Shown here piece after piece: positions 1 to 9,082 of a DNA stretch of 64,000 nt (the first letter of the stretch is position 1; the number at the start of each line of letters is the position of its first letter). The position numbers and the translations under genes are program-made. Location of the stretch: positions 124,001 to 188,000 of the forward strand of contig CAVSUY010000007.1 in assembly GCA_963731035.1 (NCBI GenBank), written 5' to 3'. Source of the stretch: JAANXG01 sp963731035 (GTDB taxonomy: Bacteria > Pseudomonadota > Gammaproteobacteria > Arenicellales > JAANXG01). The notes under the pieces are model-generated. The model saw nothing but the letters and a program-made list of their open reading frames with translations. It searched no databases and had not been told where the DNA came from.

Positions 1-2578
1 GCACCAGTTTGGAGACCGAGAGGTACAGCCGATAGCCATCGAGTGCACGGTGATTCTGGCGCAGGGCTTCGAGGAAGGCTTTGGCGAACAGGGAATGATC
101 TCCGCCACCACCGTCATTGACCGGTTCGTTTCCCCCGGAGCTCAGGAGCATCCGAGTCCGGAGTTTTGCCATTTTCTTGAACCACTTGACCCACTCGTCT
201 ACGGTCTTGCCGCTCTGCAGCCGAGACAACGCAGATCTCGTCAAGGCGCCGGCGTAACATGAGTCGGCGACTATCAGTACTTGCTTGGCCGTCATCGCAC
301 TCAGGTAGTCGGTGATCCTGCGGGTCGGTATCCAGTTCGCGTCGTTATCCTTCTCGGCATCGACGGGCAGCCAGTAAGCGGTGCCGGTGGAGTCGTCGAC
401 CAGGCCGTGTCCCGCATAGTAAATCAACAGGTTGTCTTTCTCGTTGAGCGTCTTGCGATAGTCGTTGAGCTTGGTAAGAATCGTGTGCGCATCCGCATCG
501 GTTATCAGGGTCGTCTGGTACCCATATTGCTGCTTCAGCACCTTCGCCACCGCTTGCGCATCGTTCACGGGAGTTCGAAGTTTCGGGAAGTGCTTGTAGT
601 CGCTGTTGCCGATGACCAGAGCGTAGTAGTCGCCAAGCCCGTCTATGTGGGGGAATTTCTTGTCGCCACTGTTGTTGGTGGACTCCTGCGTCGCGGCGCC
701 CGATTTCTCGCCACCGGCCGGGCGAAGCAGGTTGAAATCCAGGGACACACGTCGTCCCGCCTTGTCGACAACCACCAGCGATACCGGGGTCTGGCTGCCC
801 TTCATCGGTACCTTGATATTGAATAGTCCGTTCTTGTTCACGCCCTGCGGGTGTGCGTTGACGGTGAATATCTCTATCCCCGCCGGAGCCGTGATCTTGC
901 CGACCACGTCGCGGGTCTTGATGTCGCTTTGAACATCGGCGGCATAGCCGCCGCCGCGTGTCAGGGTGACCGGCGGCTCGATGAGTTCGATGGCCGGAGG
1001 ATCCGCACTGGCGACGGTGGAAGCAGAGGGCTGATTTGATTCGGCGGCGGCCATCTGGTCCTGAGCCTGCTTCAGCTTCACCTGGCTCGTCGCGAATTCC
1101 TTCTCCATCGCCTCGAGTTTGTCCTTGTACTCGGCTTCCTGCTTCTCGAGCTTGGCTCGGAGCTGCTTGATGTGCTCGACGTCCGCGGCGGACTGCTTGG
1201 CCAGTGCGTCACGTTCCTCGGCCAGGCGATCCCTGTCCGCTTTGACGCGCTGCAATTCCACTTCATGGAGCGTCCTGCGCCGTTCCAGATCGCTCATCGC
1301 ATCGGCGTAGCGGGCGGCCGCCTGGTCGAGGCTGCCCTTCGTCGTATCGAGCTTGTCCTTCAGGTCCTGGATCTGCCCGCCCCGATCCTTCAATTCATCG
1401 TTCAGGGAATTGCGTTCGGTTTCCGCTGCCTGGAGCTGCGCGAGGAGGGTGGCGCTTGCGTCCTGGCCTTCATTGAGCGAAGCACGGGACTTGTCCAGCT
1501 CCTGGTTTACCTGGACGAGACGATCCCGCAGCCGCTGCGCCTCGGCGCTCTCCTTCAACAGCCGGTTCTGCAGCCGATTGTTCTGCTCCGCAGCCTCCCG
1601 ATCCACAGCCGGCAATGCCTGCGCCTGCTCGAACAACGCGGCCTTCAGTTTGGTGAGCTGCTGGCGCTGGACCTGGAGCTTCGATTCCTCCTGGTCCAGG
1701 GCTGTCTGGCGCTTGGCGAGCCCCGACTCGGTCTTGGAATTGATGGCTTCATTCTGCTGTTGCAACTGGCGGCGGATCTGATCGAGCTTGTCCCGGGTGT
1801 CCTTCAACTCGTCTTTCCGGCTGTTGAGCTCCGACTGTGCCTGCTGGAGCTGACGCCGAAGCTCCGCGGCCTCCTTCTCGCTGCGTTGAGAGCGCTCCTG
1901 GAGCTGCTGGATCTTCTGCTCCTTGGCCTGCATCGTGACTCGTACCGAGGAGGCGAACTGCAGGTCGTTGCCCTCGAGACCGGATGCGCGGCGGTACCAG
2001 TTCAAGGCCTTGCGCATGTCCTGCGGGACGCCGAGGCCCCGCTCGTAAAGCCCGCCCAGATCGATCTCCGCCCGGGCGAAGCCTTGGTCGGCAGCCTTCT
2101 GGTACCAGCTCACGGCCGCTGCGTAGTCGGGCTGGGTGCCCAGACCCTTCTCGAAGATCTCCCCGACGTACGTTTGTGCTTTCGGGTCTCCGGCCTTGGC
2201 CTGCGGTAACCAGATCTTCAGGGCAGTGGCGTAGTCCGCCCGATCATAGGACGTGTACTCGCCGCCGCGAATCTCGCAGTCCCCGCCCGTGGTCTGGACC
2301 GGCCGCCGCGGGGTCAGGTACGTGACTCTGCCCCCCAGCCTCCGGACTTTCCCGGGCAGCAGGCAATCGACGATCATCAGCTTGCCGACACTCTGGTCCT
2401 TGGGGGTCGCGTGGGATGGTGCGGGTCCGGAAAGAGAAAGGAGGACGATCGCTGCGGCGGCCGAGGCGGTCGCGGCTTTGCGTAATGACAATTTGCGGCT
2501 GAACCTGCGAATTGTGTTCAAGTTGTCCCTGATCTTCGCCGCCACCAATCTGGTCGTGGAATTCGACACCGCGGGCAT
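1..2578 (-). CDS. Caspase-family (C14) protein with Sel1 repeats and coiled coil, partial
   Basis: Translating the minus strand from ATG 2578 gives an open frame of about 859 codons that leaves the window at base 1. The N-terminus has a hydrophobic stretch (about residues 30-45), then a CLLPG..RRLGG segment. Two Sel1/TPR-like repeats follow at about 110-185, then a very long Gln/Glu/Lys/Arg-rich coiled coil at about 195-520 and a short beta-rich linker. The caspase-like p20 domain begins at about residue 640 (YYALVIGNSDY). The catalytic pair is visible: His in YYAGHG (codon 409-407, residue 724) and Cys in VADSCYAG (codon 259-257, residue 774), followed by LLSSGGNEPV. Bacterial caspase homologues of this layout are common in proteobacteria but their substrates are mostly unknown. 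A TTG at 2521 is an alternative start closer to the hydrophobic segment. Neither start has a strong Shine-Dalgarno. Confidence 0.9.
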   Translation of the reverse strand, partial: MPAVSNSTTRLVAAKIRDNLNTIRRFSRKLSLRKAATASAAAAIVLLSLSGPAPSHATPKDQSVGKLMIVDCLLPGKVRRLGGRVTYLTPRRPVQTTGGDCEIRGGEYTSYDRADYATALKIWLPQAKAGDPKAQTYVGEIFEKGLGTQPDYAAAVSWYQKAADQGFARAEIDLGGLYERGLGVPQDMRKALNWYRRASGLEGNDLQFASSVRVTMQAKEQKIQQLQERSQRSEKEAAELRRQLQQAQSELNSRKDELKDTRDKLDQIRRQLQQQNEAINSKTESGLAKRQTALDQEESKLQVQRQQLTKLKAALFEQAQALPAVDREAAEQNNRLQNRLLKESAEAQRLRDRLVQVNQELDKSRASLNEGQDASATLLAQLQAAETERNSLNDELKDRGGQIQDLKDKLDTTKGSLDQAAARYADAMSDLERRRTLHEVELQRVKADRDRLAEERDALAKQSAADVEHIKQLRAKLEKQEAEYKDKLEAMEKEFATSQVKLKQAQDQMAAAESNQPSASTVASADPPAIELIEPPVTLTRGGGYAADVQSDIKTRDVVGKITAPAGIEIFTVNAHPQGVNKNGLFNIKVPMKGSQTPVSLVVVDKAGRRVSLDFNLLRPAGGEKSGAATQESTNNSGDKKFPHIDGLGDYYALVIGNSDYKHFPKLRTPVNDAQAVAKVLKQQYGYQTTLITDADAHTILTKLNDYRKTLNEKDNLLIYYAGHGLVDDSTGTAYWLPVDAEKDNDANWIPTRRITDYLSAMTAKQVLIVADSCYAGALTRSALSRLQSGKTVDEWVKWFKKMAKLRTRMLLSSGGNEPVNDGGGGDHSLFAKAFLEALRQNHRALDGYRLYLSVSKLV

Positions 2579-2740
2579 CTTGATCGTCTCGGAGACCGGC
2601 GGATCAATATACGCCTCGCCGGACCCCCTGTGCAACCGGGGCGGAGGCGTATCGGACTCATCCGGAAGGTGGAAATTAACAAGACGGATGCGATAAAGAG
2701 TCCCACGCCACAAAGCCCGTCGAACGCATGCCGCCCATCC

Positions 2741-2767
2741 TTGCTATAGGGTACCCGGTGGTTTAAT
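2741..2767 (+). promoter_or_regulatory. Possible sigma70 promoter of the barrel protein
   Basis: TTGCTA at 2741-2746 and TTTAAT at 2762-2767 are separated by 15 bp. They lie about 80 bp upstream of ATG 2849, in the gap between divergent genes. The match is moderate and the spacer is short. Confidence 0.3.
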
Positions 2768-2848
2768 CTCCAAACGATGCGTGCTTCTTTTAATAAGCGT
2801 CCCGCCGGGAGCCAGACGGGGCGAAGAACAATTGCAGGAGGAGAAAGC

Positions 2849-4285
2849 ATGAAGCAGTCAATGAGAGCCATCATCCCACCCCTGGCCGTTGCCCTGCTGC
2901 TGGGTGTCTCGACACAGTCCTTCGCACAGACTGATCAGCAGTCGACTGATTTGAATATAGCTCCGACTGAACCGGATGGAGTCAACAATCGGTTCATTGG
3001 CAAAGATCCAGTGGCCAGTGTGGTGACGGGCAAGAACGAAATTAGTATGGCTAACGCGATCGAGATCGAGTGTCCGGCGCTCGCTGCGCACGAGCAGATC
3101 CTACCTGACAAGGGAAAGGATCTGACGCAAAGGTGTTCCGAGATAGTAGGGGCGTCCATTGAAGGGGGGAAGACCGGTGGGGGGAAGATCACCAGCGCGC
3201 TACGGGAGCTGAATATCGACGAGGCCGCGGCTCAAGGACGTGGACTGGTCGAGTTCTCGTCCATTCGCGCCGTTGCCGTGGCAGCCCGCCTGCAGAAGCT
3301 GCGCCTGGCGGACGCGGGAACCAGCGGGGAGACTGTCGCGTTGAGCAACGACTCGGGCAGGCTCAATTACAACTTCGAGACCGGTGGTGGAGCGGGCGAC
3401 GACGGGTTCGGGCGCTGGACCGTGTACGCCAATGGCGCGCTGTCCACGGGCAGCCGCGATACCACCGCGCTGGAGAGCGGCTACGATATGAACGGCGGCC
3501 GGGCCACCTTCGGGACCGATTACAGGCTGAACGACAACGCGTTCCTCGGCGCCAGCGTGGACTACATCACCAACAGCGCCGATTTCACCAACGGCAGCAA
3601 GCTGGACACCGACGGTTTCGACGGTACCTTGTACGGTACCATGTACAGCGACAGCGGCTTGTACTTCCAGGGCACGATCGGCGCAGGATCCAACAACTAC
3701 AAGTCGCATCGCAGTATCGTGTATTCGGTCGGTGGTACGAATGTGAATCAGACTGCGGTGGGTGATCCCGGCGGCGACCAGTTCTTCTGGAGCGCTGGGC
3801 TGGGCAAGGACATCAATGCCGGCAATGGAATCTCGGGAAACGTCTCCGCCACGGTGGACTACTTGGACGCCAACATCGACAAGTTTACGGAACAGATTTC
3901 CGGCACCGGTCCCGGCTTTGGGATGAACCTCACCGTGTTCAAGCAGAACGTCAAGTCGCTGCGCTCCACGGTGGGAGCCCAGTTATCCAAGGCGATCAGC
4001 ACGCAAAGCGGCGTGCTCTCTCCCTTCATCCAGTTCGACTGGATCCATGAGTTCAACAACGACTCGCGCACTATTCTTGCCCGCTTCGCGAGCGATAGCA
4101 TCACGACCAATCAGGCCTTCCAGCTCACCACGGACAGCCCGGACGCCGATTATTTTCGTCTCGGCGGCGGACTCAGCGCGGTGTTGCCGAGGGGCCTGCA
4201 AGCGTTCGTTTCCGTGGAGACGGTTCTGGGGGTGGATCACCTGACCTACTACGGCGTCACCGCCGGTATCAGCAAGGAGTTGTAG
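2849..4285 (+). CDS. Exported autotransporter-type outer-membrane beta-barrel protein
   Basis: 478 aa. The start at ATG 2849 is set by a good Shine-Dalgarno (GGAGGAG) just upstream and by an immediate signal peptide (basic start, LAVALLLGVS core, cleavage near SFAQ). Residues about 30-140 form a polar passenger-like part with two Cys pairs. From about residue 185 onward the sequence alternates aromatic/hydrophobic with Gly/Asn/Asp-rich turns (for example FGRWTVYANGAL, GTDYRLNDNAFLGASVDY), as in the autotransporter beta-domain. It ends in YYGVTAGISKEL rather than a terminal Phe. It probably sits in the outer membrane. It lies tail-to-tail with the hydrolase gene (18 bp gap). The specific function is not recognisable. 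Confidence 0.8.
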   Translation: MKQSMRAIIPPLAVALLLGVSTQSFAQTDQQSTDLNIAPTEPDGVNNRFIGKDPVASVVTGKNEISMANAIEIECPALAAHEQILPDKGKDLTQRCSEIVGASIEGGKTGGGKITSALRELNIDEAAAQGRGLVEFSSIRAVAVAARLQKLRLADAGTSGETVALSNDSGRLNYNFETGGGAGDDGFGRWTVYANGALSTGSRDTTALESGYDMNGGRATFGTDYRLNDNAFLGASVDYITNSADFTNGSKLDTDGFDGTLYGTMYSDSGLYFQGTIGAGSNNYKSHRSIVYSVGGTNVNQTAVGDPGGDQFFWSAGLGKDINAGNGISGNVSATVDYLDANIDKFTEQISGTGPGFGMNLTVFKQNVKSLRSTVGAQLSKAISTQSGVLSPFIQFDWIHEFNNDSRTILARFASDSITTNQAFQLTTDSPDADYFRLGGGLSAVLPRGLQAFVSVETVLGVDHLTYYGVTAGISKEL

Positions 4286-4303
4286 CAGGACGGACGGCGG
4301 CGG

Positions 4304-5176
4304 TTAGAGGCGGTCCAGGACGGACCGCCACACCCTCTCCCAGCAGCAGTGGTGGTCGTAATGGGGATAGCTGATGATCGTCGCATTGCGCTGCCGGGCG
4401 ACGCCGGCCCGGGTGATCGCCGGGGGAACGTTGCGGTCCTCCTCGCCGACCAGGTGGATCTGCGCGATCCGCGCCGGCAGCGGTGCTTCGTCGGCGGGGT
4501 CCAGTGAATCGGCCAGCGGACTGTATCCGTGCAGCCTCGTCCAGCCACGGACGTCCAGATTGGCGGCGATCGTGACCACCGACGAAGTCTCTTTCAAGCG
4601 GGGGGCGAGCAGCATCGCCAGGGTGCCGCCGCCGCTGTAGCCGAGCAGATCGATATTGCCGTGCAAGCCGAGTTGCCGGCGGACGTTGTCAAGGGCGACG
4701 ATCATCGAATGGACTACGGTTTCCGAGTAACGCGCGCCGGTCCAGTAGCGGGACGCACAATGACGCATCAGGCCGAAATAACAGGGTCGCCCCAGGTACA
4801 AAGCCGGTCCCGGATCGAGCGCCATCAGCTTCAGCATTAGAGGGCGACGGGGTGTGGGATCGCGGGCCACTAGATGATGGGTGATCCAGGGTGTGCCGTC
4901 ACCCTCCACGTATACGTGAAGCTCACCTGACTGTGGCGCCGGATTGGCTGTCTTGACATAGACCAGGTGTTCGAAAGGCGCGCCTGTCACCACGAGGCGT
5001 TCGAATCCGGATGACGCCGCGAGCCGATCTATTCGCTGCGGCGGCGTTGCGCAGGCCGATAGTGCGCAGGCGAGACAGGCGGCGAGGAGCAGTGAGTACG
5101 CGGGAGCACCAGGTCCGGGATCCAGGTCCGAGCCCGAGCCCGAGCGCGGGTTCAGGCCCGGGGCGGCCTCCAGCAC
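4304..5176 (-). CDS. Alpha/beta-hydrolase-like lipoprotein
   Basis: 290 aa. After a hydrophilic, Gly/Pro/Asp-rich N-terminus (residues 4-26) there is a hydrophobic signal segment ending in a lipobox (CALSAC), so it is probably a lipoprotein. GYSGGG at about residue 180 is the nucleophile elbow of a serine hydrolase. A later IHLVGEEDRNVPP supplies the likely acid Asp, and SYPHYDHHC near the C-terminus the likely His. It starts 7 bp after the kinase stop on the same strand, so the two genes are almost certainly co-transcribed. The start is uncertain: the N-region before the signal core is unusually long and encoded by a low-complexity GC-rich tract. Substrate unknown. Confidence 0.75.
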   Translation of the reverse strand: MLEAAPGLNPRSGSGSDLDPGPGAPAYSLLLAACLACALSACATPPQRIDRLAASSGFERLVVTGAPFEHLVYVKTANPAPQSGELHVYVEGDGTPWITHHLVARDPTPRRPLMLKLMALDPGPALYLGRPCYFGLMRHCASRYWTGARYSETVVHSMIVALDNVRRQLGLHGNIDLLGYSGGGTLAMLLAPRLKETSSVVTIAANLDVRGWTRLHGYSPLADSLDPADEAPLPARIAQIHLVGEEDRNVPPAITRAGVARQRNATIISYPHYDHHCCWERVWRSVLDRL

Positions 5177-5182
5177 CCGGGC

Positions 5183-6499
5183 TCACTGGCTGGACAGCTC
5201 CTTCTGAAGATTGGCGAGGTCGTCGTTCTCGGGAAAGGCCTTCAGCCCCTCCTTGACCAGCGCTTCGGCGTCCTTTTTATTGCCTTTGCCCAGCGTGTCT
5301 TTCGCCACTTGCACATAAGTGCTGGCGATTTTGCGCAGCCCCTCCTGGGCGGCGGCGTTGGTGGGATCCAGTTCGAGGACCTTCTGGTAGGCGTAGAAGG
5401 CATTGTTTTCGGGCGGATCCATGAGTCGACCGATTTCAAAGTGGGTCCGCGCGATGTCGAGCCATTTATCCACCTTCGCCTGCGTTGCCGGATCCAGTTT
5501 CTCCCCACCTGACCGGCCGGCGAACGTGCCCGGCTCCCGGATATAGAGGTAGGCGCCGACACCTCCCGCCAGTAGAGCGACGGCCGTGCCGGCCGCCGCC
5601 CCGAGCCATTTCCTTCGCGGGGGACGCTCGGGCGAGCGCTCGAGGATCTCGGTGCGAGCCGCGGGGCCGGTCGGCGGGCACGCCCGTTCGAGGGCGACCA
5701 CCATTTCCTCGAGAGTCATGAACCGCGCGTTCGGATCCTTGGCCATCATCCGCTCGATGATCGGCTGCAGGGCCTGGTGTTCCGCCGGCAGGTCCGGAAC
5801 CGGTGCTTGCAGGTGCTGCACCAACACCTCCGGGACGGTTCCTTGAAACGGTACGCTGCCGGTCAGCATCTCGTACAACATCGCACCCAGGCTGTATTGA
5901 TCGGACCGGGGGGTCAACTGGCGTCCCGAAGCCTGTTCCGGGCTCATGTAGGCCACCGTGCCCAAAGTTAGTCCCGCCGCGGTCATCCTGGTGGTGTTCT
6001 TGGAGATGGACTTGGCGATACCGAAGTCGCTCAACACTGCCGTTTGCTCTTCCCGGAACAACACGTTGCCGGGCTTGATGTCGCGGTGGACGAGATCTTT
6101 TCCATGACACCATTCGAGGGCGCTCGCCACCTGCTTGAGAATTTCGATGGACCGGGTCTGCGTCAATTCTCTCTTCTCGATGCGGTCCTCGAGCGTTCCC
6201 CCGGGGATCAGCTCCATGCACATGTAGTAAATTCCCTGGTGCTCGCCGCTGTCGAATATGGTCACCACGTGGGGATGGGTCACTCGTGCCAGAGTCTTCC
6301 CCTCTTTGAGAAAGCGCTGGCAGAACTCGGAGTCTGACACGAGCTCGGTGGAAAGCACCTTGAGGGCCACTTCGCGATCCAGAGATTGCTGTATCGCCAG
6401 GAAAACACGCGCCATCCCACCCTGACCGAGCTCGTGCCGTACTTGATAGCCGGGAATCTCCAGGGGTCTTGGGGATGGTGAATCGACCATGGATGTCAT
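5183..6499 (-). CDS. Membrane-anchored Ser/Thr protein kinase (Hanks type) with TPR-like tail
   Basis: About 438 aa from ATG 6499 (ATG 6490 is equally possible; the frame is open to 6598). The kinase domain (about residues 15-280) shows the Gly loop GQGGMARVF, the ATP-anchoring Lys in VALKVLS, the catalytic loop HRDIKPGNVLF, the metal-binding DFGIAKS and MSPEQ in the activation segment. All catalytic residues are present. A Thr/Ser-rich activation loop (NTTRMTAAGLTLGT) suggests autophosphorylation. A basic linker precedes one membrane helix (WLGAAAGTAVALLAGGVGAY), followed by a C-terminal helical TPR-like region (about 340-438) that would be periplasmic. It is divergent from the FAD-oxidoreductase gene and lies near PP2C and FHA genes, so it is the likely writer for that system. 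Confidence 0.93.
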   Translation of the reverse strand: MTSMVDSPSPRPLEIPGYQVRHELGQGGMARVFLAIQQSLDREVALKVLSTELVSDSEFCQRFLKEGKTLARVTHPHVVTIFDSGEHQGIYYMCMELIPGGTLEDRIEKRELTQTRSIEILKQVASALEWCHGKDLVHRDIKPGNVLFREEQTAVLSDFGIAKSISKNTTRMTAAGLTLGTVAYMSPEQASGRQLTPRSDQYSLGAMLYEMLTGSVPFQGTVPEVLVQHLQAPVPDLPAEHQALQPIIERMMAKDPNARFMTLEEMVVALERACPPTGPAARTEILERSPERPPRRKWLGAAAGTAVALLAGGVGAYLYIREPGTFAGRSGGEKLDPATQAKVDKWLDIARTHFEIGRLMDPPENNAFYAYQKVLELDPTNAAAQEGLRKIASTYVQVAKDTLGKGNKKDAEALVKEGLKAFPENDDLANLQKELSSQ

Positions 6500-6678
6500 T
6501 GTATCGCGACTGGCGGGGGATACCGCATCTCGGGAGACCCACACGTATCCTTGTGTCCCCCCTGGATTATGGTTAGTATTTTGAACGACACCCCTCACTC
6601 GGTAGTGTGGCGAGGACAGAAGCCACCAAATTATTCCGCAATGGACCGCTGCAGCTTGCAGGGGGAAGAGGCTGGGAT

Positions 6679-9066
6679 TTGACCAAATATAAGATTGCAG
6701 TTGTGGGTGCCGGCCCGGGAGGAATGAGTGCTGCGGCGCATGCGGCCGAGCTGGACTTGGCGCATGTGCTGCTGGAGGGCACCCCGAAGCACGCCAATAC
6801 GATCCAGCGCTACCAGAAGGGCAAGTTCGTCATGTCCGAGCCGAACTCCCTGCCCTTGCGCAGTCCCCTGTCATTTCAGGCTGGCACCCGCGAGGACATC
6901 CTTGCCGCTTGGGGTGATGGCCTGGAGAAGACCGGTGTCAACTTGCAATTCGGCATGGAAGTGGCGAGCATCGAGGGATCTCGTGGCGGGTTCAAGCTGT
7001 CCTGCAAGAACGGCGAATCGATCGACGCGGAAAACGTCATCCTGGGTATCGGTGTGCAGGGGAATCCGCGCAAGCTCGGGATTTCCGGCGAGGACCTGCC
7101 GGTAGTCCAATACACCCTGGACGACCCGGACGAATACAAGGACGAGACGATCGTGGTGGTCGGGGCGGGTGACGCCGGCATCGAGAACGCGGTAGCCCTC
7201 GCCAGACAAAATACCGTTTTCATCATCAATCGGCGCGACGAATTCGCGCGGGTCAAGGACGGCAACAACGCGTTGATCCTGCGCAGCATCGACGAAGGCC
7301 GCGTTCGGTGCTTCTACAAGTCCAACCCGGCGCGGATAGAGCAGCCCGAGGAGGGCGAGAAGCCTTACGTCCTGGTGCTGGCCACCGAGACCGGTGAGGC
7401 CGAGGTACCCTGCGACCGGATCATCGCCCGCTTGGGCGCGATCCCGCAGCGCAAACTCGTGGAATCGTTCGGTATCGAGTTCACCAGCGATAATCCCGCA
7501 GCGCTCCCGGACTTGAGCGAGAAGATGGAGTCGAGCGTGCCGGGCCTGTACGTGGTAGGGGCGCTGGCCGGCAATCCGCTGATCAAGCATGCCATGAACC
7601 AGGGATACGAGGTCGTCGAGCATATCCTCGGCAACTCCATCGAGCCTGTCGAATACGGTATTCTCAGCGAAAAGTTCGCGGTTCTCCCTTTCGAGATGGA
7701 TGTCGGGGACACTCTGCAGCTCATGCAGGAACGGGTGCCGATGTTCGGCGAGATCAACCCATTGTTGTTCCGCGAGTTCATGTTCGACAGTAGTGTGCTG
7801 GCCCCGAACCCGGGCGACGTTATATTCCGCAAGAACGAGTACACCAACAGTTTCTTCACGGTGCTCACCGGGTACGTAGAGGTTCATCTGGACGATGGCC
7901 GTACGCGGCGGATAGAAGCCGGGCAGTTCTTCGGCGAGCAGAGTCTGATCTCCGGGCGCCGCCGGAACGCCACCGTGGTGGCGGGCCAGGGATGTTTTCT
8001 CATGGAGACGCCGCGCCGTACTATGGTGAAGCTGATCAACTCCAACGAGTCCATCTCCAAGGGCATAGACGAGCTGTTCGCCGTTCGCGCCATCCAAACC
8101 AGCTTTGCGCCGAACACGTCGGTAGAAGACCTGCGCCAGGTTGCCCGCTCTTCGCAAGCCAATATCTACAAGGCGGGCGAGTACATCTACCGCGAGGGCG
8201 AGACCGGCGACAGCCTGCACCTGATTCGCGTCGGCTCGGTCACCCTGTCCCGCGAGATCGGGGAGCGTGATGTCGTCCTGTCATACGTGCCGGCCGGCAA
8301 TTACATCGGTGAGCTGGGACTGATGGGGAACCACAAGCGCATGGACAGTGCACGCGCCTCCGTTCGTACCGAAACCATCAGCATAGATAAGGACTCGTTT
8401 CTCGATCTGCTGGAAAAAGAGCCCGGCCTCCGGGATCAGGTGCAGGCGCAGGTTCAAAAGCGCGTCCAGCAGGAGACGGCGTTGGCCGCCCGGCCCGAAA
8501 GCGGCGATGTGCTTTCCTTCTTCATGCAGCAGGGCCTCGGCGAGAGCACCGACGTGCTCATCATCGACGAATCGCTGTGCGTGGGCTGCAATAACTGTGA
8601 AAAGGCCTGCGCCGAGACCCACGATGGCACCTCTCGCCTGGATCGGGAAGCGGGGGCTTCGTTTGAAATGATGCATGTGCCGATTTCCTGCCGCCACTGC
8701 GAGCATCCTCACTGCATGAAGGATTGTCCGCCGGATGCGATACATCGCGCGGCCAATGGCGAAGTGTTTATCGACGACAGCTGCATCGGTTGCGGCAATT
8801 GCGTCAACAACTGCCCGTACGGCGTGATTCAGCTCGCCCATGAGCCGCCGAAGAAGCCTGGCCTGCTCAACTGGCTGCTCGTCGGGGCCGGTCCGGGGCC
8901 CGGGCAGGACAAGCAGGCGAAGGTCGACAAGGACGCGCGCAAGACGGCCGTCAAGTGCGACATGTGCAAGGACTTGAGCGGCGGCCCCGCTTGCGTACGA
9001 GCCTGCCCAACGGGTGCCGCTCTGCGGTTGGCTCCAGCCGAGTTCGTCGAGTTGGCGGGCCGGTAG
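6679..9066 (+). CDS. FAD oxidoreductase - tandem cyclic-nucleotide-binding - 4x[4Fe-4S] ferredoxin fusion
   Basis: 795 aa from TTG 6679 (chosen because MTKYKIAVVGAGPGG is a typical flavoprotein N-terminus and a purine-rich stretch precedes it; GTG 6607 in the same frame would add 24 aa). Domain 1 (about 1-310): FAD GAGPGG and NAD(P) GAGDAGIE Rossmann motifs, thioredoxin-reductase/YpdA-like, but without a CxxC disulfide before the second fold. Domains 2 and 3 (about 370-590): two cNMP-binding folds, with phosphate-cassette-like FGEQSLISGRRRNAT and IGELGLM..RMDSARA. Domain 4 (about 630-795): DmsB/NrfC-type ferredoxin with 16 Cys in four groups (CVGCNNCEKAC, CRHCEHPHCMKDC, CIGCGNCVNNC, CDMCK..CVRAC), enough for four [4Fe-4S] clusters. 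It could pass electrons between NAD(P)H and the next gene's membrane protein. The physiological direction cannot be told from sequence. Confidence 0.92.
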   Translation: MTKYKIAVVGAGPGGMSAAAHAAELDLAHVLLEGTPKHANTIQRYQKGKFVMSEPNSLPLRSPLSFQAGTREDILAAWGDGLEKTGVNLQFGMEVASIEGSRGGFKLSCKNGESIDAENVILGIGVQGNPRKLGISGEDLPVVQYTLDDPDEYKDETIVVVGAGDAGIENAVALARQNTVFIINRRDEFARVKDGNNALILRSIDEGRVRCFYKSNPARIEQPEEGEKPYVLVLATETGEAEVPCDRIIARLGAIPQRKLVESFGIEFTSDNPAALPDLSEKMESSVPGLYVVGALAGNPLIKHAMNQGYEVVEHILGNSIEPVEYGILSEKFAVLPFEMDVGDTLQLMQERVPMFGEINPLLFREFMFDSSVLAPNPGDVIFRKNEYTNSFFTVLTGYVEVHLDDGRTRRIEAGQFFGEQSLISGRRRNATVVAGQGCFLMETPRRTMVKLINSNESISKGIDELFAVRAIQTSFAPNTSVEDLRQVARSSQANIYKAGEYIYREGETGDSLHLIRVGSVTLSREIGERDVVLSYVPAGNYIGELGLMGNHKRMDSARASVRTETISIDKDSFLDLLEKEPGLRDQVQAQVQKRVQQETALAARPESGDVLSFFMQQGLGESTDVLIIDESLCVGCNNCEKACAETHDGTSRLDREAGASFEMMHVPISCRHCEHPHCMKDCPPDAIHRAANGEVFIDDSCIGCGNCVNNCPYGVIQLAHEPPKKPGLLNWLLVGAGPGPGQDKQAKVDKDARKTAVKCDMCKDLSGGPACVRACPTGAALRLAPAEFVELAGR

Positions 9067-9082
9067 GCGCGGGGGCAACGCC

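Noticed and set aside
281..2209. Long plus-strand frames (281-826, 1172-2209)
   Set aside because: They are antisense to the caspase-like gene. Their Leu/Arg-rich sequence mirrors the Gln/Glu-rich coiled coil on the minus strand.
6607..9066. Plain thioredoxin reductase annotation
   Set aside because: The redox CxxC expected before the second Rossmann fold is absent, and two extra domain types follow.
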